Source: Botrytis cinerea B05.10
Taxonomy: Eukaryota > Ascomycota > Leotiomycetes > Helotiales > Sclerotiniaceae
Assembly (NCBI RefSeq): GCF_000143535.2
Contig: NC_037318.1
Coordinates: forward strand, 1,054,001-1,118,000
Length of the DNA stretch: 64,000 nt
Reading direction: 5' to 3'
The first letter of the stretch is position 1. Every line of letters starts with the position of its first letter. Below, piece after piece: positions 47,378 to 58,641 of the stretch. The notes beneath the pieces were generated by a model that searched no databases, was not told the origin of the DNA, and saw nothing but the letters and a program-made list of their open reading frames with translations. The translations under genes were made by a program, and so were the position numbers.

Positions 47378-48295
47378 ATGTCAACACAATACGACGCAAT
47401 TGGTGCCAATTATGACATTCTTTCTGATCTCCCGACCCAGCAGTTAACACACTCAGCTATGATTGAACGCCTCGGCCCTATTGTTCAATCCAGACGAATC
47501 CTTGAACTTGCGTGTGGGACAGGCTTCTATACTCTCGCAATGTTGAACATGGGCGCTTCTCATGTGACTGCGGTTGATATCTCATCCGTTATGGTCTCTG
47601 CTGCTCAAAGTAAGATTCCAGATGAGATGAAAGAACATGTCACTTTCTGCACTGTAAACTGTGCTCAATTATCTATGTGGAATGAGGACCAGCTTCGTGG
47701 TCAAGAGGGGACTTTTGATATCGTTGTCGCAGCTTGGTTGTTGAATTATGCAGAAACACAAGAGGAGATGCAAAAAATGTTTGAAAATATACGCTTTGCC
47801 CTGAAGCCTGGAGGAGTCATGATCGCATTGACTGTTAACGCGTCAATCATCGACAGTTTCCGACCAAGTGATTCACCTAACCATAGAGAGGTACATCTTG
47901 GGTTAGTCTATGATTGTATTGCGGTCGTCGAGGGTGGGTACAAAATGCTTCTTTCCAGCGTGCGAACTGGTGAGAAGAACATTAAGTTCGAATGGTATTT
48001 CCTACGAGAGGAGGTTTATCATCAGGCAGCAGCTGAAGCAGGCATGGGTCCGCTCGAATGGAACGTGGTGTTGCCAGACGAACAGCATCTTCAAATACAG
48101 GTAGGCAAAGCTTCGTCTTTATCCAGAGGGTTCTTTTGGCTAATAAATGGTTTGGAGGGCCTGAATGATTGGCAGGCATATTTGGATCGTCCTATAAATG
48201 CTATTTGCGTTTCGAGAAAGCCAGAGGTGGAGCTTCAAGAACAATGTTCTACCGACATTAGTTCGGGTTCGGAACTGCTAGTAAAGACTGAATAG
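47378..48295 (+). CDS. Class I SAM-dependent methyltransferase
   Basis: ATG at 47378. The Rossmann-type methyltransferase core is clear: motif I ILELACGTGFYTLAML (residues 41-56), acidic residue in VTAVDIS (D67), then FDIVVAAWLLNYAE and a KPGGVMIALTV strand. The frame is open to 48295 (305 aa). A 57-nt in-frame intron at 48101-48157 is likely (donor GTAGGC, TGGCTAATAAA branch, GGAG acceptor); it would give 286 aa and place WQAYLDRP directly after the EQHLQIQ segment. The substrate cannot be named; small-molecule methylation is the usual role of such fungal proteins. Confidence 0.85.
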   Translation: MSTQYDAIGANYDILSDLPTQQLTHSAMIERLGPIVQSRRILELACGTGFYTLAMLNMGASHVTAVDISSVMVSAAQSKIPDEMKEHVTFCTVNCAQLSMWNEDQLRGQEGTFDIVVAAWLLNYAETQEEMQKMFENIRFALKPGGVMIALTVNASIIDSFRPSDSPNHREVHLGLVYDCIAVVEGGYKMLLSSVRTGEKNIKFEWYFLREEVYHQAAAEAGMGPLEWNVVLPDEQHLQIQVGKASSLSRGFFWLINGLEGLNDWQAYLDRPINAICVSRKPEVELQEQCSTDISSGSELLVKTE

Positions 48296-48814
48296 TCATC
48301 AATCTGTACCAAGAGCCCTCACTTTTCCTTTGCGGTAGTTCTCAGGTCCCTAGGCAGTGATAGATAGTATTAATACAAAGCGACGATATTCTTGTCATAC
48401 CAAGCTAATGTGAGAGTATCCTTGAGCCCCGTCATTTTTTTCGGGAAAAAATCAGACAAAAACGCAGAGTAATTGACGTGGCGCAAATCGTATGGTATAT
48501 CCCTTTCATAGCAGATTAGCAGTGGTATCTCATGAATTGCCTGAAGAGAGAATAGAGCAGTTTCTGACGTTTTGAGCTGTTGAGATTATTAGTACTCAAT
48601 AGACCAATTCACGAGATATGAACGTATTGAACTCATAAGCTTGGAGTTCTGACATGGTGTTCAAAATAAAGGAAGCGGGCCGGTGGTATGCATGTATTAT
48701 TGACTATAGCTATGTAGGGTTGAAGTGGAAGATATCATATATGCAGCTAAGGTGCACGTGCCACATCTTTCCAAGACATAAGAAAATTCAAAAAGAATCC
48801 AAGCAACAATCTCA
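48296..48814. other. Convergent intergenic region, about 520 bp
   Basis: Between the methyltransferase (plus) and the minus-strand small gene ending at 48815. Nothing recognised. Confidence 0.4.
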
Positions 48815-49190
48815 TCAATAAGCCTTCTTAAACCTAGAAGCCAATTTGGCTATCACTTCTAACCGTTCTTCTTTGTCCTTTCCAGCCATACTTTTGGTGA
48901 CGTTGTCAAACATTTTCCATACCTCAATAAACTTATGGTTGCTATCTGGGCTAGTACCGATAGCTTTAAGGGCATCTTGCATATTTTCATGATTTTTGAT
49001 ATTTCGAAGATCATCAAGAGTAAAAGATGATACGTCTACTTGGCTCTTTTGCCGGGATATTTGCGTATGTATTGTAGCCAATTGCACGCAGCAAATCACG
49101 AGAGCAGCAAGGCCAACACCTAGAGCAGTCGCAGCGGAGGATCCAGTCTGTGGCCGAAAGTTCTGGCCGGAGTCATCATTGAGCGAAGCA
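48815..49190 (-). CDS. Partial small gene, STAND-type N-terminal-like segment
   Basis: A minus-strand frame open from about 49190 to the stop at 48815 encodes about 125 residues with one hydrophobic stretch (ALGVGLAALVICCVQLA) followed by a charged helical part ending RFKKAY. The start is not found: an in-frame stop lies just upstream and no intron joined it to an ATG. The hydrophobic-then-helical order recalls N-terminal regions of fungal NLR-like (STAND) proteins, but the match is weak. It is either a gene with an unresolved first exon or a fragment. Confidence 0.35.
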
Positions 49191-49768
49191 TTTTCTGAGA
49201 CTTCTCACCCGGGGATAATGAAGTGCAAGTCTCTCATGTTTGGCCCCCAGTCCTAAGCATTGCTGTTGATTTTTGCAGCACCAACTCAGAATAATTTGGT
49301 GTGGTTAGACGCTGTGGGATAATCGTTGTCTTGATGTAGTGCTTTGTGGGCTGCAGAACAGAACAGAAAAATCTTTTTTTCAAACAGCACGACGCACTGC
49401 CAAGTCATCTTTTTCTTTGAATTTGAAGGCTTCGATACAAATGGGAGAAAGTTAATACGGAAAGTCAGTTTTCAAGTTAGGGTTGTGAAAACGCCATTTT
49501 TCCAAGTTGCAAATTTCTTTCATGTCACATCAGTATGATATCTCAACATCAATGATCCCTTCAATAATGGGGATTTTGACACTGATGATATAGTTTGAAT
49601 ATAAGATTATCATTCAAAACTACATTTTGTTCATTCCTAGGTACTTCAAGTAGGCTCTAGCCAGACGTCTGTGTTGAACAGACAGCCAGCATGAACTCGA
49701 CGCAATAAATCAAAACTTCACCCCTAACCTTCTTCGCTTCTATCACCAAAAAGATTTCACTTCATTCT
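49191..49768. other. Intergenic, about 580 bp
   Basis: Probable upstream region of the fragment at 48815-49190 and 3' flank of the phospholipase-like gene. No gene seen. Confidence 0.4.
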
Positions 49769-51166
49769 TTATGCTGATGGACCATCAAGTGTTATAGGAT
49801 GTTTCCACCATCCGCTTTTCCCACATTCATCGTAAGTGCCCCTGTAACTCCACGAAGGAGTAGTTGAAGTGTGGTTTCGCCTGTCTTTGATGTTCTCTCT
49901 TCTCAATACTTCATTGCCTTGAACCTTGAACAACGGAGCAAGTTTTTGATCAGTCCCCAATGCTGATTCTAAGGTTGGTGCAAGATCCAAAGCTTTGAAG
50001 TCTGAAGTTTTTTTAGTACCTATCCACGCATCATATATCTCGTCAGCCGATGTTTGTACTGCCTCCTGGCAACGACCAAAATTATCTGAGTTGGCATCAT
50101 CAAGCAAGCGCTTGTCGCCATACATTGTCCAGGCTTTGCCACTAGAATCTTTGACAGATAAACCAATGGCACAGTCCTCGTCGTGCATCATCTAGCACAA
50201 TATGATTAGCACGAAAAGAATACGAAAGCTTCCTTCAATCTGCTTTGCTTACTTTGGCGCACATATCAGGGTAATATGGAAACAACGGTCTATGAAGCTG
50301 GCGTCGTGGAGTGCGAACATGACCGGCCGAAAAGATGTCTTGCAAGAAGTGGTCCGCAAAGGCGTTCATGGCATACGCCTGGTTTAGTCCATTAACATCT
50401 CCATGATGGGTACGAGCGTATTTGATTGCAGCCGCATGACCAACTTTATAGCAGGTATATGCATCATCCCCGAAATGATCCCAATTATAACTTGCCAATT
50501 GGAAATAAGTGGGGAAGCCAAACTTCCACATACGAGCAGTCGCACGTTCCAGATCCCAGTCAACATTTTTCAACTTCGAGTACTCATCAGATGGGTCCCG
50601 ATGCTCTTTGAAGGCCCGATTAACGGCATCAAGCTCTGGCTGTAAGATTTTGAGAATATCTTTCGCGTCGCTGCGCTTGTATTCGGCCAGAGTCTCCCAA
50701 GCATCTTCGAAACGCTTTGTGCGGTCAGCATCATCTTTCCCATCGCTAATTGGGCTACTGGTCCCGAAGAAATCGCCGGCCAGCAGGCAAATCTCGCCGT
50801 ATGTCAACTTGACTGTGTTCGGCAATGTGAAAGCTTTGGTTCCTGCACGGTAGCAATTCCTGCCATTGATTCCGGTTGCTAACAATATGTTGTCTCCCAA
50901 CCATTTGTGCTCCGCGGCATCGAATGCTAATCGTTATTTAGACATATGATTTAGGATTGGTGATTTTAGGATTAACCAGGGGACTTACCAGGAGGGTCAG
51001 ACCCTTCGCTAGCTGTATTTGGTGAGATATTTTCGCCACCTGATGACTGGTAGCCTTGGAATAGTCCATGACGACGAGGGTGAAAGGCAGCAACTCCCTT
51101 AGACTCATCAATGCTACCCGCAACATCTGCACCTTGTTCTGGATTCTCTGGATGATCAAGTGGCAT
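49769..51166 (-). CDS. Phospholipase C / P1-nuclease-like metalloprotein (424 aa)
   Basis: Three exons: 51166-50989, 50926-50253 and 50191-49769; introns of 62 and 61 nt, both with GTAAG donors and in phase. The core has LTYGEICLLAGDFFG, HFGDDAYTCYKVGHAAA, AYAMNAFADHFLQDIFSAGH and, at the start of exon 3, MMHDEDCAIGLSV. The spaced His/Asp residues (HFGDD, GH, ADHFLQD, GH, HDED) resemble the zinc ligands of bacterial phospholipase C and P1 nuclease. I recall similar uncharacterised proteins in fungi and actinobacteria. No signal peptide is seen, unlike secreted phospholipases. The first 60 residues are disordered. The exact substrate is unknown. Confidence 0.75.
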
Positions 51167-51179
51167 TTTGAGTTTGACT

Positions 51180-51607
51180 TCAACAGTTGATATGTTGCTG
51201 GATAATTGGAGAAAAGGAAATATGTCGAGAATCAGGCACTTTTGTTCTTAAATAGAAGCTCCAATATTTAGTCAAGTCATTGAGGAGCAAAGCAATGTTG
51301 GTCTCTGTGTCATCATTATCCTTGGTCAGTATCCTGCCTGGATTTTCTGAAACGCACATAAGCCTCAGCTCCAGTGTTACTACTGCTGCTGTCTCAGAAG
51401 GAGCCATAGCACGCATTATCTCCCGCCTTCCAGCCATTGAGGCTATCGCATCCTGTACTGCTGTGAAAAAGCATTATTTTAGCAAGTATCCCAAGCTTCT
51501 GTTCCTCTATTACGTGTGGACTTACAGCGTTTATTCCGAGCTAGGGTCATAAGCTCGTTTATTGGTGTGCTTGGAAGGTGCCTTGCTCCAAGTGAGTTAT
51601 TTATCAT
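51180..51607 (-). CDS. Small two-exon gene or 3' fragment, unrecognised
   Basis: An upstream exon ends at a GTAAGT donor near 51525. A roughly 65-nt intron with a TGCTAAAAT branch and TTTTTCACAG acceptor leads to an exon running to the stop at 51180. The join keeps the frame. The protein-like frame upstream is also open to about 51650, but the only ATG is at 51607 (MINNSLGARHLP). The sequence is helical, with SVQDAIASMAGRREIM and LTKYWSFYLRTK segments. Its stop lies 13 bp before the start of the phospholipase-like gene, so its 3' end may be cut off. No family recognised. Confidence 0.45.
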
Positions 51608-53722
51608 CCTGGTATCTGGTACTTTTGCTGCGGCATATTCTTCGTGTTCTAGAAGCTAAACTCTCCCATCCGAACACTGCATATTGTGACTAGTTGATAG
51701 TATGTTGAAATTTCTGATATTGTGCGATACGACCTGTTGTGCAACCCCATAACCGGTTTTGCAATCAACAGAGTACCACCCGCCAATCAACTGACTTTAG
51801 CGCCGTGCTTACATTATCCCGCTCTTCAAAGTAGATCACAATTCTAACTACATAGGTACATAAGGCTTGGGTGAAGTATGTCACCTACCTATTAACCATG
51901 ATGCGAGAACAAGTCTAGAAGACAGCTTGGTTCCAGCATGTACGAAAGCATGCTGATCGCATACTAGAACAAGGCGTAACTTTCTCGTCAATGCCTAGTA
52001 TGTGCATTGGTGAGCTAAAATGAGTATTCTTGAACTAGTATGAGCATGCTTGAACGAAGATCTAGACTTTAAACAATACCAAGGAATTAATTGACCTCAC
52101 AATACGCACTACCCTTCTATCTTTTGCCCCATTTTATGTTTCAGTTTATGCCCAAAGATTCCATTCATATTTCCATTCATTTTTGGCTCAAGTGGTGTTT
52201 CAGCATCGTTCAAATGGAGTGCATTAGGTGATTACACTGCATTCATCATTCAAAGAACTTCCCTTTGAAATGTGAGAGTGTCAAAAGATTTCAAATATCA
52301 AACCTTTGAGCCCAAGAGAGATGCCTGAATAGAGAAAGGCATTGCTGGAAGATATTAGAATCATCCCATCAAGACTTAAACCCTCTATTCACTCCTCCTG
52401 CATTATGTCCTTGAAGGCTATGTTTCTTCATGAACTTTTGGTATATCCGGTAGCCATATCTCCTATCTCTGTCAACTTCACCAAGATCAACAAATAATGC
52501 ATTTCCCAACTCCACTAGAGCCCATTTACCCCATCATATCTCCAGCGTCTTTCCACCCAGGGTCGAAGCCGAGAAAACAGAATCAAATATACATATCGTT
52601 CAAGTAACCGATCCAACATCGCCAGAACCATCAAATCCGAATCAAACACTCGCACCACCCAAATAATCATCTCATCCGCAATCCTCACGACGTAAGAATT
52701 CAAACACTGAACACACAAATGGAACTCCCAAGTTGCAAATAAAATCGACAAGATACAATTTACAGCAGAGAAAGACAGACACACAGAATAAAGAGACAAA
52801 GAATTCGTGCAAGATGCACGTTTAGTAAACGAAAAGAGCAACAAGAAACACCTCGATATGTATCTCTATTCTTCCTCTCTCAACTACGCAACACCTCTCT
52901 AGCCCCTCTCAAAGTATCGCGAATTAGAATTCTCAGATCTCTCTATATGTGTGAAGTTATTTATGAGCATACATGGTAGATCTCTGCGTTATGTATTCGT
53001 ATCTCGTGAGATATGAGATACTAGTACCCCCAGGAATAGCTTGATAATCTTCTTCGAAATTAGGATTCTAGATCCTGTATATATAGGTGCTCAGATGAAG
53101 ATCTCTGCAATTTGTATCTTTTTCTATTTTCCAATTAGATGAAAGGAAACGAAATGCAATGAAATGAAATGAAAGTAAACAGCAACAGAGGTGATCATTA
53201 CACTCGGCAGAAACAAGGGGTTTTTATGAAATGCTATTTATTATTCCATTATATCAGTTGAAATTTCGGCTAGTATAGAGAGATACCTTCCTTTCCCATC
53301 TCTCTGTTATGACTTTCTTCCTACTGTATGTAAAATCTTATATCTCAGGGAGAATATTTTTTCTTTCTTTTTCAAAACTGGTGAACTACATTGCGACGAC
53401 CCTCAAATCAGCCCTTCGATTCACACAATGTTTAATCATGCATACGAGAATGAAGATAACGAAAGCGCAAATCACTTAAAATACAACAGAATCTTTCAAA
53501 TCGTAAATGTTTATTAAAAGTTAACTAATTAACCATCAAATGTAAAATATGAAATTAAATCAAAGGCTGATGCAAGTTATGCTGGTATCATGTTCGTAAA
53601 ATCCAACCAACCATCCATGCTTGCTTGATTCCTTCATCGCTAAACGCCATGTCACACCCTACTAAGCAACTCCAAACTCTTATAATCATCAGGTTTTATA
53701 CTCTTAGAGCATCTGAAGTACT
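51608..53722. other. Gene-poor region, about 2.1 kb
   Basis: No supported gene. It contains two near-identical 15-mers (TGAGTATTCTTGAAC at 52021, TGAGCATGCTTGAAC at 52041) and GAAAT-type short repeats near 53150-53175. A 109-codon minus-strand frame at 52515-52844 has no recognised motif. Confidence 0.4.
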
Positions 53723-54978
53723 TTAGACGACATGCGCTGCATCTCCGTTAAAGTGACTCGCACCTGCACCGACGGGTTTACGTCCAATGCCTGTTGTACC
53801 AGTTCCATTATGATATTCCTTATTTCTGATATCTCCACCGTGGCCCATACCATGTGCATGTCCATGACCATATCCACGACCATAAGCACCATATCCACCA
53901 TCACTGTAGCCTTCAGTGCCCCATCCAGCTTGTCTCGTGAAGGTCGCATTCTCAAGATCCGCTCCAGTACCAGGGAAAGGAGTTGAGCGATTCAAAGGGA
54001 TGTGGTTAGTTCTCCAATCCCAAATCGACGCGTACACCATTCTGTAAGATGAGAACGCCATCACTGTTCCGATGATAGCTCCTGCGAGACAATCATACCA
54101 ATTGTGATATTCGTCAATAGTGAGTGCACCTGCGATAAGTGTGGCGCCGAGAATGGGTGCATATGTAACGATGAGTTTCCACATGGCAGGATGATAGTTT
54201 GACCAAACCTTGAGCTTTGCGTTCAAGTATATGGACAAGAAGACGAAACCGGCAAAAGCAGCAGTGGAGTGACCAGATGGGAAGGATTCGAGAGAGTCAT
54301 CGATTTCATCTTCGTCACCTGTACAGATTTTTCGATCGTACATGATGAAGTTGAGACCATTTCCTGTTTCTTGTGCCGTAGTTACTGGAATGTTGGGTTT
54401 GCAGACAGTGAGGAAATGAGGACGAAGACCACCGATGAGCCATTTGAGGAAAACTTGGAAGACGGCCGCTGTGATGAGAGAATAGAGGAGACCAATCACC
54501 GCATTGTTCATATCCCAAAAAGATCGGACGCGGATCTGAACAATCAAGAAGGCTGCGATTGGGACGAGAGATGCGAGGAGTGCAGCTTCCCAAATTGGAA
54601 CGATTTCGTTACGGAGAGGCTAAGTGAATATATGTTAGACATTGTTTGAATATATTTATTAGATAATTGTTATGGTCAGCTGGAGGGTATACTCACATAT
54701 GCGAATTGAGGATAAACAATCTCTCCATCTTGGAAATAGACCGGGAAAGATCGAGAAGGAGCTGGATGGGCTTCATAGACACCCAGTCCAACAGCACCCA
54801 TCGCAGCCATAGTGAGGATATCGAGCCAAGTAACTTTAAGCCATTGACCGAAGCTTGGACGCGTGTTCATGGGAAGAACCAATGGTCCTTTACCGTGATG
54901 TTTCGTCTCATGAGTAGCTGCATTTGCTCCAGGTCCAGCAGTGGCAGGTGCCTGCTGTTTGCGTGAGAACATGCCCAT
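53723..54978 (-). CDS. PAP2-type phosphatase, multi-pass membrane (392 aa)
   Basis: Exons 54978-54697 and 54619-53723; 77-nt intron (GTGAGT..CTTAG) in phase 0. Start MGMFSRKQQ chosen because an upstream ATG at 55134 lies in probable leader. Six membrane helices are expected. Motif 1 is KWLIGGLRP (K153, R160-P161), motif 2 FPSGHST (about 207-213). Motif 3 has the His and Asp (H266, D270 in DEYHNWYD), but the Ser-Arg that should open it is Ala-Leu. The tail is Gly/Tyr/His-rich repeats (GYGAYGRGYGHGHAHG). The family removes phosphate from phosphatidic acid or diacylglycerol pyrophosphate. The motif 3 change leaves activity open; I recall close relatives in other moulds with the same variant. Confidence 0.85.
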
Positions 54979-56157
54979 TTTATATTTGGCACCTTCGTAG
55001 GGCGATAGGTCAAGTAACTCAACAACTTGAAGAGCAGTAAAAACTCTGATTAAGTCGAGTGAGATTGGCGAGAAGAGAGACTGAAATGAAGATATCACAA
55101 GAAATCCAAGACGTTTAGTAGAAGGAAAGTTCAAACTTTAATACCCTTTTCTTTCTACCTAGCCTATCTACTTTTGGTGGAACGTGTTTGAGACTCTGTA
55201 CCTTGATTTTTGGGGGTTTCTTTCTTTTCTCCTAATATCAGTAAAGGAATGGCCACGAATCCGACCAATGCCAACCAGTTGCCAGCTGTTTACTAACATT
55301 TACGTTACTCCTGTGGTTACGCCAGAATAATCCCCTAGTTCCCGTTAGTGAGAATAGCATGGAGACGCTTGGAGGATGTTCGCGAAAATTGAATGATGAT
55401 GATACTAATCTTTTGATTGGTTGGTGGCATCGCACGGATGATGACGTCAGCTTCCATTAGCCACACCTTCGGCAGAAAACAGTCTTCTAGGCGTCTCCAC
55501 GTAATCCCAAATCAAGGAAATAGTAACAATCAGACCTGCTCGAGCCACTTTCGCATAAATGAAGATGCCACATTACATACGCCAAGATCGTCTAAGGAGA
55601 TTCTAATTTGCGTGTTTCTGCTTTTATCACATTTCTAGACTTCCCCCTGGTTGACTCTTTGCCTTGCTCCTTCACTTTGCGTACGACAACAAGTTGATCA
55701 GTCTCTTGTTTTAACCCCTGGCCTAGTATTCTTAACCTCTTGGCGACGACGGGAGCTTGATTGTGTTGGCAAAAGCTTGTTGTGTTTGCTAAAGCTTGTG
55801 GTGAACGTACGAAGAAGGGACGTTTGCTCCGGTCTTATCTGATTCTCATTTGTACGACTTGTTTGAACTTGACATGTCAGGTGTAATTTCTGTGGCTAGA
55901 TTCCACGTCACTGATAAAATTGTTCCGATCGAGATCTTTCGAATTCATCGCACATCTTTCATCGGAGTTTTGCTTTTTGGGCAATTGAATAGTTCTCCAA
56001 TTTCTCTCGGATTCTTAATGAACAAATCTCTATTGATATTTAGCGTTCCAAAAAATGCCTTCATTCGATATCTTACTACTCTAAAATCTGCTACATCGCG
56101 AGAGGGAACATGCATAAATACGTCGCTACCACGCGCTCAATAAACATATGTTTCGCT
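54979..56157. other. Intergenic, about 1.2 kb
   Basis: Promoter and leader of the PAP2 gene, then 3' flank of Aip1. Short plus-strand frames (for example 55850-56143) show no motif. No gene seen. Confidence 0.4.
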
Positions 56158-58138
56158 CTAAGCTAACCCGGCAACATCCCAAACCTTCAAAGAAGCATCT
56201 CCACCCACGGAAGCGACTTTCTTTCCACCATCGACCCAACGAACGCCGGTAACACCGTCTTTATGTGCATTGGGAGCTTTGACTCTCTTTCCTGGTGAGG
56301 CGAGACTCCAAACGAAAATATTGGTATCGAGACTACCACTCACGGCGTGGGTTCCAGCTTGGTTCCAATCTGCGAAGAAATGTTAGTTGTGCGGCATGGA
56401 ATAATGGGATAGAGCTTTGGGTATAAGATGTGAGACATCACATCGTGTGAAAGAGAAAAAACAAACTTACCAATGCTGGTTATTCTTGCCGTATGGCCAC
56501 CCCATCTATCCGTCTTAATTTCCCAATTAGATGTATCATAAACATGAATCTTGCCTGATGAATTTCCTGCCGCAAGAAGATCTCCACTAGGTGAAAATTC
56601 TAATGCGGAGATCACAGCTAGAGATTTTTTAAGTTCTGTTTTTGGAGATAAATTGTTTCCATCAACGCTGTATATGTGTACAACATTGCGATCATCTCCT
56701 ACCGCTACAATATTTCCGTTTGCTGTGATAGATGTTGGTGTGAAATCCTTGGTTGCCACGGTATTTACGAGGCTACCTGTAGAGAAGATATCGATGCCAT
56801 TTGTAGTAGCAACATACAACTTGTCGTCTACAGCTGCTACTCCTTTAGGTTGACCATTCAACTTGGCTGCCTCACCAACGAAAGTGTTTTGAGGAACATC
56901 GATAGTTCGTAAAGTATCATCCCAGGCAACACTATAGGATTTATCTCCGGCGCTGGCCCAACTAGATACTTGATTGGTATGCGAAGAACCTTCGGTGGCA
57001 GAGCCAACACCAGTGCCGACATCCCAGGAGACGACTCGGCCATCGAAACTACCTGTCCATAATGTTTGACCTTTCTCTGTGTGTGCTGAGCCGATGGCCG
57101 TAATAGCTTTACCGTGTCCTTGGACAATCTTGGTTGGTTTATCCATTCCTTCAGCCAGATAGTTTAGATCTCCAGCCAAGTTCAAACTGATGATCATTCC
57201 GTCGCTGCGAGAAGGCCATACAACACCGACCTGGTGATCTGGAATGCTTACATTTCCTTCTCCGCCAAATCTCCAAGTTTGAACGGCTTTACCAGCTTCG
57301 ACATCCCAGAGTTTGACGGTTTGGTCAGCGCTGGCTGTAACCAATCTCTTCGAATCTTTCGCCCACGAAACACTGAATATACTTCCTTTATGCTCTCCAT
57401 CTCCAAAGCTTGCTTTGGTATCGCCAGTTTTTCCGTCATATAATTGGATTTTGCGATCCGCTCCGACACTTACGAGGTGGTTTCCGTCCGGCGAAAATCC
57501 TACTCCGTAAATGTAGCCCTTGTGAAGCTCTCCCAACTTGGAATTGAATTTGAAAGGAGCTCCATGGAGAAACACCATGCTCATATCATCAGATCCAGTA
57601 GCTGCTCTGAGTGGTCGTTGCTGACGAATTGCAACTGAGTTGATGATCGAAGTATGTCCAACAATTTCTCCTACGGTATTTCCACTATCTGCAGTTATGC
57701 AAGCTCCAAATCGTTCTCGTCCATCTCCCACTGCAATGATGCGTTGAGAATCTCCATCCCAAGCAATGTCATTGATTCTGCCATTTATAATATGATAATC
57801 TCCCTTGACGTTGACTCCTTCTATGGAATCCCAGACCTTGACGCTTCCAGAGACATCACCACTGGCAATATAGTAACCGGAAGGAGAGAATCGAGCAACG
57901 GTGGTTTGAGTTGTGTGATTTGTGAATTGTTTACTTAATGAAGGATCATCGATATTACGAACGAAAACTGATTTACCAGACTGGGAATAAAAAGTCAGCA
58001 CTTGGATGTCAATACTTCGAGGTATACACGTACGGCATAAGCAATACGCTCCCCCTTTGGATCACAACTGAGCTGTGTCGGACGGCCACGTTGAGTGTCT
58101 GGGGAAGCAGCAAGGATCTTGTCAATAGTGATAGACAT
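56158..58138 (-). CDS. AIP1: Actin-interacting protein 1 (WD40 protein, 608 aa)
   Basis: Exons 58138-58034, 57980-56471 and 56369-56158; introns of 53 and 101 nt, both in phase. The short first exon (MSITIDKILAASPDTQRG) is the conserved Aip1 start and is missed if only the long frame is read. Two seven-bladed propellers are expected from repeated GH..WD units, for example VKVWDSIEG, LYDGKTGDTKASF, VKLWDVEAG, VVSWDVGTG, IHVYDTSNW and VWDVAGLA at the C terminus. Length matches the family (about 600-615). Aip1 works with cofilin to disassemble actin filaments at cortical patches. Confidence 0.93.
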
Positions 58139-58641
58139 TGTTCGTCAGCTCGACTTCAATACTAAAGAGTGGTAAAGTTTCTGAAATTGACAATAGCCTT
58201 TGTCAAATCGAGGTATTTTTACAAGGGAGGTTCTGGTTTAGTTAATAGTTTCAAGAACCTTGAGGGCCACGATGAAGTAAGGCTGAGGGGCAGACATGAG
58301 TGGGGTGGGCCTTGCCGTTTTAGCTGCCGTCGATCTCAGCCACAATTAAATCGGGCAGGCTCCAGCCTTACACACTCGTCTAGCTTTGACTAATGGATGT
58401 CATCAATAACGTCAAATGTTAGGCAACAGAGAATTGGATCTCTATAAAACGACGATGCTGTTCGGTTTCTCATCGCAAGTGAATGTCCATCACATCTGGT
58501 TGAACTTATCAAGGAGTGTACGCTTCAATCATCTCAGGCCAATTCCAATCTCCTGACCTCCTTTGTGACTTGAAAAGAACTTGTCAAACTCAAGATACAA
58601 AAACAGCAGTTCGGATTGATACTCAAGGAATCGTAGATAAT
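58139..58641. other. Divergent intergenic region, about 500 bp
   Basis: Holds the Aip1 promoter and the promoter or untranslated 5' part of the BTB gene. A frame continues upstream of the BTB ATG to 58504 but without another ATG, so a spliced first exon cannot be ruled out. Confidence 0.4.
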
